This document shows positions 6,860-15,462 of a DNA stretch of 23,752 nt, in pieces (the first letter of the stretch is position 1; every line of letters starts with the position of its first letter). The position numbers and the translations under genes were made by a program. Source of the DNA: Bacteroidaceae bacterium (GTDB lineage Bacteria > Bacteroidota > Bacteroidia > Bacteroidales > Bacteroidaceae); the NCBI GenBank assembly GCA_016292545.1, contig JAEDIG010000027.1, positions 1-23,752 on the forward strand, given 5' to 3'. The notes under the pieces are model-generated. The model had not been told where the DNA came from. It worked only from the letters and a program-made list of their open reading frames with translations, and made no database searches.

Positions 6860-8125
6860 ATGTTATATTATTTGTTTAGATACCTGGAGGAATTTGGTGT
6901 CCCCGGAAGCGGCATGTGGCAATACATCTCGTTCCGGTCGCTGCTCACTTTGATACTGAGCCTGCTCATATCAATGTGGTTCGGAGAGCGATTCATCCAG
7001 TGGATGAAGGCACACGGCGGCAACGAGACACAGCGCGATGCCAGCATCGACCCGTATGGAGTGGAGAAGAAAGGTGTGCCCACCATGGGCGGCATCATCA
7101 TCATCGTGGCCATCGTGGTGCCCTGCCTGTTGCTCGGACGCCTGCGCAACGTGTATATGATTCTGATGATTGGCACCACTCTATGGCTGGGCCTATTGGG
7201 CCTGCTGGACGACTACATCAAGATGAAGCGAAGCAAGGACGGTCTGCGCCCGATGTGGAAACTGGCAGGCCAGGCCTTGCTGGGTCTGGTGGTGGGCCTT
7301 ACCTTGTGGCTGAGCCCCGATGCCGTGATACGGGAGAATATCACGATGCAGCGCAGGGGACAGACCGAGGTGGTTGTCCACAAGAGCGAGCCGGTGAAGA
7401 GCACCATCACCACCATCCCGTTTGTGAAGAACAACAACTTCAACTATTCCAGCATCGTGAGCTTCATGGGCCGCTACAAGACGGCAGCCGGCTGGATTCT
7501 GTTCGTTATCATGACAACGTTTGTGGTGATGGCCGTGAGCAACGGCAGCAACATGAACGATGGCATGGACGGCATGTGTGCAGGCAACTCCGCCATCATC
7601 GGCATGGCTCTGGGCATACTGGCCTATGTGAGCAGCCACATCCAAATGGCCAGCTATCTGAACATCATGTATGTGAGCGGGTCGGAGGAACTGGTTATCT
7701 TCCTGTGTGCCTTTGTGGGTGCATTGGTGGGATTCCTGTGGTACAATGCCTATCCCGCCCAGGTGTTCATGGGCGACACGGGCAGCCTCACCATTGGCGG
7801 CATCATTGCCGTCACGGCCATCATCATCCACAAAGAACTGTTGCTGCCCATCCTGTGTTTCATTTTCTTTGTGGAGAGCGTAAGCGTAATCCTGCAGACC
7901 CAGTATGCCAGGATGGGCAACAAACGCGGACAGAAATGGCGCGTATTCAAGCGGGCACCCATCCACGATGCCTTCCGCATCAAGCCCGGGCAGCTGCCTG
8001 CAGATTTCAAGATATTAATCAATTGGCCCAAGGGATGCTGGCTGGAGTCGAAGATAACCACCAGATTCTGGATTGTGACCATCATATTGGCCGCAATGAC
8101 CATCGTAACACTGAAGATAAGATAA
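6860..8125 (+). CDS. mraY: phospho-MurNAc-pentapeptide transferase MraY
   Basis: MraY transfers phospho-MurNAc-pentapeptide from UDP to undecaprenyl phosphate, making lipid I at the inner membrane. The 421-residue polytopic protein has the catalytic aspartate motifs: LDDYIK (D117, D118), NMNDGMDG (D234, D237) and MGDTGS (D306). It is about 60 residues longer than the E. coli enzyme. One insertion follows LWLSPDAVIREN (about 157-200, an extracytoplasmic loop). Another lies after the third histidine motif. That motif, usually HHH, here reads P-I-H369-D370-A371-F. I recall Bacteroides homologues having HDHF at this place, so the first change looks lineage-wide while the loss of the second histidine is more unusual. 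Only 8 nt separate it from murD. Confidence 0.95.
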   Translation: MLYYLFRYLEEFGVPGSGMWQYISFRSLLTLILSLLISMWFGERFIQWMKAHGGNETQRDASIDPYGVEKKGVPTMGGIIIIVAIVVPCLLLGRLRNVYMILMIGTTLWLGLLGLLDDYIKMKRSKDGLRPMWKLAGQALLGLVVGLTLWLSPDAVIRENITMQRRGQTEVVVHKSEPVKSTITTIPFVKNNNFNYSSIVSFMGRYKTAAGWILFVIMTTFVVMAVSNGSNMNDGMDGMCAGNSAIIGMALGILAYVSSHIQMASYLNIMYVSGSEELVIFLCAFVGALVGFLWYNAYPAQVFMGDTGSLTIGGIIAVTAIIIHKELLLPILCFIFFVESVSVILQTQYARMGNKRGQKWRVFKRAPIHDAFRIKPGQLPADFKILINWPKGCWLESKITTRFWIVTIILAAMTIVTLKIR

Positions 8126-8133
8126 AAAAAGGT

Positions 8134-9477
8134 ATGGAAAGGAAAAAGAAGATTGTTGTGTTGGGCGCCGGAGAGAGCGGCGTAGGTGCTGCCGTATTGG
8201 CATTCAGGAAAGACTATGACGTGTTTGTGAGCGATGCTGGCCACGTGAAGCCTCACTACAAGGAAATGCTGAATGCATACGGCATCGAGTGGGAAGAGGG
8301 CGGTCACACCATGGAGCGCGTACTGGAGGCCGACGAGGTCATCAAGAGTCCCGGCATACCTGAAGACGCACCTGCAATACTCGAAATCAAGAAAGCCGGC
8401 ATTCCCATCATCAGCGAGATTGAGTTTGCCGGCCGCTACACGAAGGCCAAGATGATATGCATCACAGGTTCCAACGGAAAGACCACTACAACCAGCCTCA
8501 TCTACCATATCTTCAAGAACGCGGGCTACAAAGTGGGACTGGCGGGGAACATCGGCCGCAGTCTGGCCCTGCAGGTGGCCGAAGGCAAGGACTACGATTA
8601 TTATGTGATTGAACTGAGCAGCTTCCAGCTGGACAACATGTACAAGTTCCGGGCCAACATCGCCATCCTGCTCAACATCACACCCGACCATCTGGACCGC
8701 TATGACGGCAGCATGCAGAACTATGCGGATGCCAAGATGCGCATCCTGCAAAACCAGACGGCCGATGATGCTTTCGTATATTGGGCCGATGACCCAGTGA
8801 TACAGAAAGAGCTCACCCACTATGGCATCAAGGCCAAGGCGTGCCCTTTCAGCCTGCTGAAGAAAAACGGCATGATTGGCTACATCTCCGACGGGCAGTA
8901 TGTGATTGAACGCCCCACGCCATTCAACATGGAGCAGGAGGAACTGAGCCTCATGGGAAAGCACAACATGTATAACAGTCTGGCAGCCGGCATCACGGCC
9001 CATATCAGCGGTATCAGCGATGAAGACCTGCGCAAGAGCCTGAGCGATTTCGAAGGTGTGGAGCACAGACTGGAGAAGGTGGCTTGTGTGGGAGGCGTGC
9101 AATATATCAACGATTCCAAAGCCACCAATGTGGATGCCTGCTGGTATGCGCTCGACAGCATGCGCACACCCACGGTGCTCATTCTGGGCGGCAAGGACAA
9201 GGGCAACGACTATGCCCCCATCGTTCCGCTGGTGAAGCAGAAATGCAGGGGACTGGTGTTCCTGGGTGTAGACAACACCAAACTCCATGCCGCATTCGAC
9301 GGGCTGGGCCTCCCCATCGAGGATACCCGCAGCATGAAAGACTGCGTGGCGGCCTGCGTGCGCATGGCCCGGCCGGGCGACACGGTGCTGCTGAGCCCCT
9401 GTTGTGCCAGCTTCGACCTGTTCAAGAACATGGAAGACCGTGGCGATCAGTTCAAGGCACTGGTGCGCGCGCTTTGA
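8134..9477 (+). CDS. murD: UDP-MurNAc-L-alanine:D-glutamate ligase MurD
   Basis: MurD adds D-glutamate to UDP-MurNAc-L-Ala. The 447-residue product begins MERKKKIVVLGAGESGVGAA, an N-terminal Rossmann-type nucleotide site, followed by the central P-loop GSNGKTTTT starting at residue 112, ELSSFQLD, ITPDHLDRY, and the C-terminal HRLEKV, INDSKATN, GGKDKGND and LLSPCCASFDLFKNMEDRG, all characteristic of MurD. The start is set by homology at ATG 8134, 8 nt after mraY. The same frame happens to be open far upstream through mraY, but that stretch is an out-of-frame reading of mraY and is not a fusion. A 45-nt AT-rich gap precedes ftsW. Confidence 0.96.
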   Translation: MERKKKIVVLGAGESGVGAAVLAFRKDYDVFVSDAGHVKPHYKEMLNAYGIEWEEGGHTMERVLEADEVIKSPGIPEDAPAILEIKKAGIPIISEIEFAGRYTKAKMICITGSNGKTTTTSLIYHIFKNAGYKVGLAGNIGRSLALQVAEGKDYDYYVIELSSFQLDNMYKFRANIAILLNITPDHLDRYDGSMQNYADAKMRILQNQTADDAFVYWADDPVIQKELTHYGIKAKACPFSLLKKNGMIGYISDGQYVIERPTPFNMEQEELSLMGKHNMYNSLAAGITAHISGISDEDLRKSLSDFEGVEHRLEKVACVGGVQYINDSKATNVDACWYALDSMRTPTVLILGGKDKGNDYAPIVPLVKQKCRGLVFLGVDNTKLHAAFDGLGLPIEDTRSMKDCVAACVRMARPGDTVLLSPCCASFDLFKNMEDRGDQFKALVRAL

Positions 9478-9487
9478 CGCACGCATG

Positions 9488-9504
9488 ATATACATTAATT
9501 AATA
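9488..9504 (+). promoter_or_regulatory. AT-rich 17-bp motif in the ftsW leader
   Basis: ATATACATTAATTAATA lies in the 45-nt gap between murD and ftsW, 18 nt before the ftsW ATG. It differs at one base from the motif before murE at 5320-5336. Its function is unknown. Confidence 0.4.
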
Positions 9505-9522
9505 TAGGGACAAAAAGACGCA

Positions 9523-10746
9523 ATGATTAGTACCAGATTCTCGGAGGAAGGATTCTTCAAAGGCGACGGTGTGGTGTGGGTGGTGTTCACTAGCCTGTGC
9601 CTCATCTCCATTGTGGAGGTGTACAGCGCATGTAGCAGCATGACCTACAAATCGGGGCACTACTGGATGCCCGTGGTAGAGCATGCGGCCTATGTGGGTA
9701 TGGGTTTCCTGCTCACATGGCTCATCCATCTCATCCCCAGCAACTATTTCAAGATATTGTGCGTGATGGGGCTTATCGTGTCGCTGCCCATGCAGATAGC
9801 CACGCTTTTCACCGAAAAGGTGAACGATGCCAGCCGCTGGTTAGAGTTTGGCGGAAAAACCATCCAGCCGGCCGAACTGGTGAAGATAAGTCTGGTGGGC
9901 ACGGCCTCGCTGTTCATGGCCACCATGCGCGACCAGAAAGGCATACGCAGGAACACCTTCTTCTTTCTGCTGGGTATTACGGCCATCTTTGTTCTGCTCA
10001 TCCTTCCGGAAAACGCCTCCACGGCAGGCATCATCACACTGGTGATGGGCTTTATGTTCATCGTGGGAAAGGCACCCGCCAAATATATGATGTGGCTCAC
10101 GGGCATGGTGGTGGGCATGCTGATTCTGGTGGGTTCCTTCTTCATGCTGGTCACGCCCGAACAGCTCGGCAAGATGAAGGAATCGCCCCTGCTCCATCGT
10201 GTCCCCACATGGGTGGACCGCGTGAGGGGCGAAGAACGGCCAGCCGACCCAGCCCAGTACAATGTGCATGAGAACCTGCAGGCCACACATGCCAAGATTG
10301 CCATTGCCACCTGCGGTGTGCTGGGCAAGGGACCGGGCAACTCTGTGGAACGCGATTTCCTGCCCCAGTCCTATTCCGACTTCATCTACACAATCATCAT
10401 AGAGGAAGGCGGTATAGCCTTTGGCGGTGGAGTGATGCTGCTCTATCTGCTGCTCATGTGGCGGACCTACAAGATAGCCCGACAATGCAAAGCCCTCTTC
10501 CCGGCCTTTCTGGTCATGGGGCTGTCGATGATGATGGTGGTGCAGGCCATGGTGAACATGGCCGTAGCCGTAGGGGCCTTCCCTATCACCGGACAGCCAC
10601 TGCCGCTTATCAGCCGAGGCGGCACATCCACGTTTATCAGTTGTGCCTATGTGGGCATGATTCTCAGTGTGAGCCATACGGCCAAGAAGAAAAAGAACGA
10701 CGCCGCCACGGCGCCAGCGAATGACGAACCCTCAAAACAAGTGTGA
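9523..10746 (+). CDS. ftsW: septal peptidoglycan glycosyltransferase FtsW (SEDS family)
   Basis: FtsW polymerises lipid II into glycan strands at the septum together with FtsI. The 407-residue product is a multi-pass membrane protein of the SEDS (FtsW/RodA/SpoVE) family. Visible family motifs are ASRWLEFGG with W106, IQPAELVK, GPGNSVERDFLPQSYSDFIY with the probable catalytic aspartate D286, IIEEGG, and the C-terminal signature GQPLPLISRGGTS. The large extracytoplasmic loop before the catalytic aspartate contains VPTWVDRVRGEERPADPAQY. The tail is cytoplasmic and charged (KKKKND). It is called FtsW rather than RodA because it lies inside the dcw cluster between murD and murG. Its stop lies 2 nt before the murG ATG. 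Confidence 0.94.
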   Translation: MISTRFSEEGFFKGDGVVWVVFTSLCLISIVEVYSACSSMTYKSGHYWMPVVEHAAYVGMGFLLTWLIHLIPSNYFKILCVMGLIVSLPMQIATLFTEKVNDASRWLEFGGKTIQPAELVKISLVGTASLFMATMRDQKGIRRNTFFFLLGITAIFVLLILPENASTAGIITLVMGFMFIVGKAPAKYMMWLTGMVVGMLILVGSFFMLVTPEQLGKMKESPLLHRVPTWVDRVRGEERPADPAQYNVHENLQATHAKIAIATCGVLGKGPGNSVERDFLPQSYSDFIYTIIIEEGGIAFGGGVMLLYLLLMWRTYKIARQCKALFPAFLVMGLSMMMVVQAMVNMAVAVGAFPITGQPLPLISRGGTSTFISCAYVGMILSVSHTAKKKKNDAATAPANDEPSKQV

Positions 10747-10748
10747 AC

Positions 10749-11867
10749 ATGAAACCATTGCATGTAATCATCAGCGGCGGTGGAACGGGTGGACACATCT
10801 TCCCCGCCATCAGTATTGCCAATGCCATCAAGGCCCTGGAACCAGCAACACAGTTCTTGTTTGTGGGTGCACAGGACCGCATGGAGATGAAGCGCGTGCC
10901 TGCTGCAGGCTATGACATCAAGGGACTGCCTGTGAGAGGACTCTTCCGTCCCCTGTGGAAGCCTGCCAACATAGGCGTGCTGCTGGATTTCCTGAAGAGT
11001 AAGCGCATGGTGCGCAAGATTCTTCGCGACTTCCGTCCCGATGTGGCCGTGGGTGTGGGAGGATATGCCAGTGCAGCCACATTGAATGCAGCATGGAGCA
11101 TGGGAGTGCCGTGTCTCATCCAGGAACAAAACAGCTTTGCCGGACTCACCAACAAGTCGCTGGCCCGCAAGGCAGAGGTGATATGTGTGGCCTACGAGGG
11201 CATGGAACGCTTCTTCCCCAAGGACCGGATTCTGCTTACAGGCAATCCCGTGAGACAGTCGTTGCTTCAGGTGGACAAGCCTGCCGCCCAATGTCGGGAG
11301 GCATTCGGACTGAAGCCCAATGTGCCCACCATCCTGCTCATCGGAGGAAGCCTGGGCGCACGCACTCTGAACGAGAGCATTCTCCAGCACTACGACCAGC
11401 TGGCCGATGCCCCCGTACAGCTCATCTGGCAGACCGGAGGTTACTATATCAACGACATCCGCCGGCAACTGGCCGGAAGGAAAGCGGCCAACAATATTGT
11501 GGTGACCGATTTCGTGCAGAACATGGACGAGGCTTATAAGGCAGCCGACCTGGTGATTTCGCGTGCAGGAGCCAGCAGCATCAGTGAACTCTGCCTGTTG
11601 GGCAAGCCCTCCATTCTGGTGCCCAGCCCCAATGTGGCCGAGGACCATCAGACCCACAATGCCAACGCCCTCGTGAAGCGAGGAGCCGCCCTGCTGGTGA
11701 GGGATGCAGATGCACGACAGCAATTAGTGGAACTGGCCGTGGCCACGGTGAGCGACCAGACACGCCTGCAGCAGCTGGGGCAACATGCACTCCAGATGGC
11801 ACTCAAGGACGCGGCCGAGGTGATTGCGCGCGAGGCAATCCGTTTGGCCAGAAAAAAAGGAAACTAA
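10749..11867 (+). CDS. murG: UDP-GlcNAc:lipid I N-acetylglucosaminyltransferase MurG
   Basis: MurG converts lipid I to lipid II on the cytoplasmic face of the membrane. The 372-residue GT-B-fold protein starts MKPLHVIISGGGTGGHIFPA, with the glycine-rich loop GGGTGGH at 10-16. It continues with DVAVGVGGYAS, LIQEQNSFAGLTN, TGNPVR, IGGSLGARTLNE, VISRAGASSISEL and PNVAEDHQTHNA, all standard for the family. ATG 10749 is preferred over the in-frame GTG at 10743, which overlaps the ftsW stop. The gap to ftsW is 2 nt and to murC 21 nt. Confidence 0.96.
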   Translation: MKPLHVIISGGGTGGHIFPAISIANAIKALEPATQFLFVGAQDRMEMKRVPAAGYDIKGLPVRGLFRPLWKPANIGVLLDFLKSKRMVRKILRDFRPDVAVGVGGYASAATLNAAWSMGVPCLIQEQNSFAGLTNKSLARKAEVICVAYEGMERFFPKDRILLTGNPVRQSLLQVDKPAAQCREAFGLKPNVPTILLIGGSLGARTLNESILQHYDQLADAPVQLIWQTGGYYINDIRRQLAGRKAANNIVVTDFVQNMDEAYKAADLVISRAGASSISELCLLGKPSILVPSPNVAEDHQTHNANALVKRGAALLVRDADARQQLVELAVATVSDQTRLQQLGQHALQMALKDAAEVIAREAIRLARKKGN

Positions 11868-11888
11868 CCAAGGAAAGGAAACAAAAGA

Positions 11889-13274
11889 ATGGAAGCAAAA
11901 GACATCAAGGCAGTATATTTTGTGGGAATAGGCGGCATTGGCATGAGCGCCATCGCACGCTATTTCCTCCACACGGGCATTGCCGTGGGCGGATACGACC
12001 GTACACCATGCCCCCTCACAGAGAAGTTGCGCGAAGAAGGCGCATGGGTACACTATACCGATGCCCCCGACAGCATTCCCTCCTTGTTTACCAATCCGTC
12101 AACCTGTCTGGTAGTGTATACACCAGCCATTCCTGCCGACCATCATGAGATGCAGTATTTCCGCAGCCATGGGTTCGAGGTGCAGAAGCGTGCCCAGGTG
12201 CTGGGCACACTCACACGTGCCCTGAAGGGATTGTGTGTGGCCGGCACACACGGCAAAACCACGACCAGCAGCATGGCGGCCCATATCCTCCACCAGAGCC
12301 ATGTGGACTGCAATGCATTCCTGGGCGGCATCACTAAAAACTATGGCACCAACTACATTCTGAGCAAGAAAAGCGACTATGTGGTGATAGAAGCCGACGA
12401 GTTTGACCGCTCATTCCATTGGCTGACGCCCTTTGCCACAGTGATTACCGCCACAGATGCCGACCACCTGGACATCTACGGCACGGAGGAGGCCTATCTG
12501 GAGAGCTTCACCAAGTACAGTTCCCTTGTGAAACCAGGCGGCTACCTGATTCTGCACACAGGCCTGCGCATGACGCCGGCCCCGCAGCCTGGTGTCACCA
12601 CCTTTACCTACAGCCGTGAGTCGGGCGACTTCCACGCCACCAACGTGCAGATAGGAGGAGGTGAAATCACCTTCGACTACCATTCCCCACTAGGCGATAT
12701 TTCAGGCATACGGCTGGGAGTGCCTGTGGCCATCAATATCGAAAACGGCATTGCCGCCATGGCCCTGGCCCAGATAGCTGGTGCCACCGACGATGAGATA
12801 CGTGATGCCATGGCCTCTTTCAAAGGCGTGGACCGGCGGTTCGATTTCCACATAAAAACCGACCGCATGGTGTATCTGAGCGACTATGCCCATCATCCCG
12901 AGGAAATCCGGCAGAGCATCGTGAGCATCAAGCAACTGTATGAAGGACGGCGCATCAAGGCCATCTTCCAGCCGCACCTCTACACCCGCACACGCGATTT
13001 CTATCAAGAATTTGCGGATGCCCTCTCGCTGCTCGACGATGTGGCCATCGTGGACATCTACCCTGCCCGCGAGGCTCCCATCCCCGGTGTGACGAGTGCC
13101 CTCATCTACGACAACCTGCGCCCCGGCATACGCAAGCAGATGTGCTGCAAGGATGGCATCTTGGATGTGGTGAAGGCCGGAGGCTATGACGTGCTGGTGA
13201 CGCTGGGAGCAGGTGACATCGACAACTACGCCGGCCGCATTGCCTCCCTGCTGAAGGAAACATATAATATATGA
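11889..13274 (+). CDS. murC: UDP-MurNAc:L-alanine ligase MurC
   Basis: MurC attaches L-alanine to UDP-MurNAc, the first peptide step. The 461-residue product shows an N-terminal Rossmann motif (GIGGIGMSAIAR), VVYTPAIP, the central P-loop GTHGKTT at 119-125, EADEFDRSF, DADHLDIY, and the C-terminal DRRFDF, DYAHHPEEI and FQPHLYTRT, where MurC has its alanine and ATP contacts. The ATG at 11889 follows a purine-rich leader (AGGAAAGGAAAC). There is no ddl between murC and ftsQ, unlike enterobacteria; ftsQ starts 10 nt downstream. Confidence 0.96.
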   Translation: MEAKDIKAVYFVGIGGIGMSAIARYFLHTGIAVGGYDRTPCPLTEKLREEGAWVHYTDAPDSIPSLFTNPSTCLVVYTPAIPADHHEMQYFRSHGFEVQKRAQVLGTLTRALKGLCVAGTHGKTTTSSMAAHILHQSHVDCNAFLGGITKNYGTNYILSKKSDYVVIEADEFDRSFHWLTPFATVITATDADHLDIYGTEEAYLESFTKYSSLVKPGGYLILHTGLRMTPAPQPGVTTFTYSRESGDFHATNVQIGGGEITFDYHSPLGDISGIRLGVPVAINIENGIAAMALAQIAGATDDEIRDAMASFKGVDRRFDFHIKTDRMVYLSDYAHHPEEIRQSIVSIKQLYEGRRIKAIFQPHLYTRTRDFYQEFADALSLLDDVAIVDIYPAREAPIPGVTSALIYDNLRPGIRKQMCCKDGILDVVKAGGYDVLVTLGAGDIDNYAGRIASLLKETYNI

Positions 13275-13284
13275 ATGAGATAGG

Positions 13285-14025
13285 ATGAAGACGATTATCA
13301 AGATTATGCTCATGTTGGCGGTGCTGGTCTACCTGGTGGTAGCAGTCACGCTCTTCTATCGCCCTGTGGAGGACATCATCTGTCGCTCGATGGAGATAGA
13401 AGTGCTCGACACCACCACAGCAGATTTCGTGGACGAAAATTATGTGCGCGATGTGCTGGTGGCCGAAAAGATTGCGCCCGAGGGGCAGAAGCTCAGCCGC
13501 GTGAACCTGCTCGAGATAGAGCAGAGCCTGCGGAATGACCCCTACCTCATGTCGGCCAACTGCTATTACACCGACAAGGGTGTGCTCTGCATCGATGTGA
13601 TGCCGCGCAAACCCATCCTGCTGGTGATGGCAAACAATGGGAAACCATATTATCTGGATGAGCAGGGCGCAACAATGCCGGCCAACCGTTTCAGCCTGCC
13701 GCTGTGTGTGGCCACAGGCAACATCACCAAGGAATATGCCGCCACCGGCCTGCTTCCGCTGGCACGTATCCTCTATGCCGATGACTTCTGGAGCAAACAG
13801 GTGGAACAGATACATGTGGAGGATGCCAACCATGTGCTCCTCTATCCCAGGGTGGGTGACCATACGATTATTCTGGGCAATACGGACAAGGCAAGCGAAA
13901 AGCTCGAACGCATGCTCCTTTTCTACAGGAAGGGACTGCCCCAGGTGGGATGGAACCGCTATGAGAGCATCAATCTGGCGTATGAAGGACAAATTGTGTG
14001 TAAAAAAAGGAAAGACAAAAAATAA
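13285..14025 (+). CDS. ftsQ: cell division protein FtsQ
   Basis: FtsQ is a bitopic divisome protein that links early and late division proteins. The 246-residue product has a very short cytoplasmic N-terminus, one membrane segment (about residues 5-25, IKIMLMLAVLVYLVVAVTLF), then an extracytoplasmic domain whose first part (EIEVLDTTTADFVDENYVRD, then INLLEIEQ-like VNLLEIEQSLRNDPYL) corresponds to the POTRA domain. Later segments (VMPRKPILLV, YYLDEQG, VDL-type strands) resemble the FtsQ beta domain. Sequence similarity in this family is low; topology, length and position between murC and ftsA support the call. The tail is very basic (CKKRKDKK). A gap of 6 nt precedes ftsA. Confidence 0.9.
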   Translation: MKTIIKIMLMLAVLVYLVVAVTLFYRPVEDIICRSMEIEVLDTTTADFVDENYVRDVLVAEKIAPEGQKLSRVNLLEIEQSLRNDPYLMSANCYYTDKGVLCIDVMPRKPILLVMANNGKPYYLDEQGATMPANRFSLPLCVATGNITKEYAATGLLPLARILYADDFWSKQVEQIHVEDANHVLLYPRVGDHTIILGNTDKASEKLERMLLFYRKGLPQVGWNRYESINLAYEGQIVCKKRKDKK

Positions 14026-14031
14026 TACGAT

Positions 14032-15438
14032 ATGGGAGCAGAAAAGGAAATCATTGTTGCTGTGGAATTAGGTTCAACAGCCATCCGGGCCATCGCCGGC
14101 AAACGAGAGACAGATGGTATCATGCAAGTATTGGCTATTGTGCAAGAGGAGAATGCCAACTGCATTCGCAATGGTGTGGTGGACAATATCGACAAGACAT
14201 CGGCCGCCATCTCCAGGGTTGTGAAGAAACTCAATGAAGCACTCAATATCAATACTACCCGTGTCTATGTGGGTGTGTCAGGCCAGTCGTTTCATGCGGT
14301 GAAAAACCATGTGACCAAGACCTTCGAGGGAAAAACGCTCATCACCGCGCAGATGGTGGAGAGCCTCTGTGAAACCAATCTCGGTGTCATCTATCCCGAC
14401 GCACAAATCAAGGAAGTGGTGCCACAGGAATATGGTCTGGGCACCCGTACCATTTCAGACCCCATAGGTGTGCAGAGCGAGCAGGTGGAGGGGCGCTACC
14501 TCAACATCATCGCCCGCAGCAGCCTGTCGGAAAATATCGAACGGTGTGTCCACAATGCAGGACTGGAACTGGCCGGCATGCCCATCACCCCTATCTGTCT
14601 GGCCGATTTCCTGCTCACCTCCAACGAGAAGCGGTCGGGATGCGCGCTGGTGGACATAGGTGCCGAAACCACTACCATCATTGTCTACACCAACAAGGTG
14701 CTGCGCCAGCTGGTAGTGATTCCCGTGGGTGCAGACGACGTGACCAGCGACATTGCCAGCTACAATATCGACCCAGAGGAAGCTGAGATGCTCAAGCTCA
14801 CCTACGGGAGTGCATGGCACGACGACGAGCAGGAAGACAACAGTTCAAAGATTACCCTCAGCCACAACCGTAGCATTGATGCAGTCATGCTACAGGAGAT
14901 TGTGGAGGCCCGCTATGAGGAAATCATCCTCAATGTGTGGTCACGCATCAAGGAACACAACGACAAAATCCTTTCGGGCATAGTCTTCACGGGAGGCGGA
15001 TCCAAGATAAAGAATCTGTTGGAGGCCTTCAAGAAGCATACCGATGCCGACAAGCAGTTGCGCGTGGCTAAGGGCATGCCTGTGAACGTGACACTGGCTC
15101 CTACGGTGCAGACAGGTGACCGCACCATCTATTCGCTCATTGGCATCCTGCTCAAGGGCGACCAGAATTGTGTGGGCGAACCGCCGTCGGCTCCCCGCGA
15201 AGTACAGGCCGAACTGGATTTCGGCATGGACAAGGAGGAAGACCCGCAGGCCGAAAAGCCTACAGCCGCCGAGGAACAGACAGGGCAGAAGACACCTGCG
15301 GACGAGGGCGATACACAGCCCAAGCCCAAGCAGCGCTCCTTTGGAAGCAAAATGAAGAAGTTCTGGGGCAAGATAAGCGACATGTTATCCGAATCCGAGG
15401 ACTACGGCCTGAACGAGACAAACAACCATAATCAGTAA
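14032..15438 (+). CDS. ftsA: cell division protein FtsA
   Basis: FtsA is an actin-like ATPase that anchors FtsZ filaments to the membrane. The 468-residue product begins with the phosphate-1 motif VAVELGSTAIRAIAG, contains the 1C subdomain, the second nucleotide motif ALVDIGAETTTIIVY and the adenosine motif GIVFTGGGSKIKN. After about residue 375 there is an acidic, proline/glutamine-rich linker, then a basic amphipathic segment (SFGSKMKKFWGKISDML, about 438-454) that is the likely membrane-targeting helix. Unlike E. coli FtsA, this helix is not at the very end but is followed by about 14 polar residues (SESEDYGLNETNNHNQ). ftsZ follows after 24 nt. Confidence 0.95.
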   Translation: MGAEKEIIVAVELGSTAIRAIAGKRETDGIMQVLAIVQEENANCIRNGVVDNIDKTSAAISRVVKKLNEALNINTTRVYVGVSGQSFHAVKNHVTKTFEGKTLITAQMVESLCETNLGVIYPDAQIKEVVPQEYGLGTRTISDPIGVQSEQVEGRYLNIIARSSLSENIERCVHNAGLELAGMPITPICLADFLLTSNEKRSGCALVDIGAETTTIIVYTNKVLRQLVVIPVGADDVTSDIASYNIDPEEAEMLKLTYGSAWHDDEQEDNSSKITLSHNRSIDAVMLQEIVEARYEEIILNVWSRIKEHNDKILSGIVFTGGGSKIKNLLEAFKKHTDADKQLRVAKGMPVNVTLAPTVQTGDRTIYSLIGILLKGDQNCVGEPPSAPREVQAELDFGMDKEEDPQAEKPTAAEEQTGQKTPADEGDTQPKPKQRSFGSKMKKFWGKISDMLSESEDYGLNETNNHNQ

Positions 15439-15462
15439 TCCCTACAAATCAGCATAAACGAT

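Noticed and set aside
6916..8133. A very long open frame leading into murD, suggesting an N-terminal fusion of about 400 residues
   Set aside because: It overlaps mraY completely in another frame, has a histidine/arginine-rich composition typical of out-of-frame reading, and MurD has a normal start at 8134.
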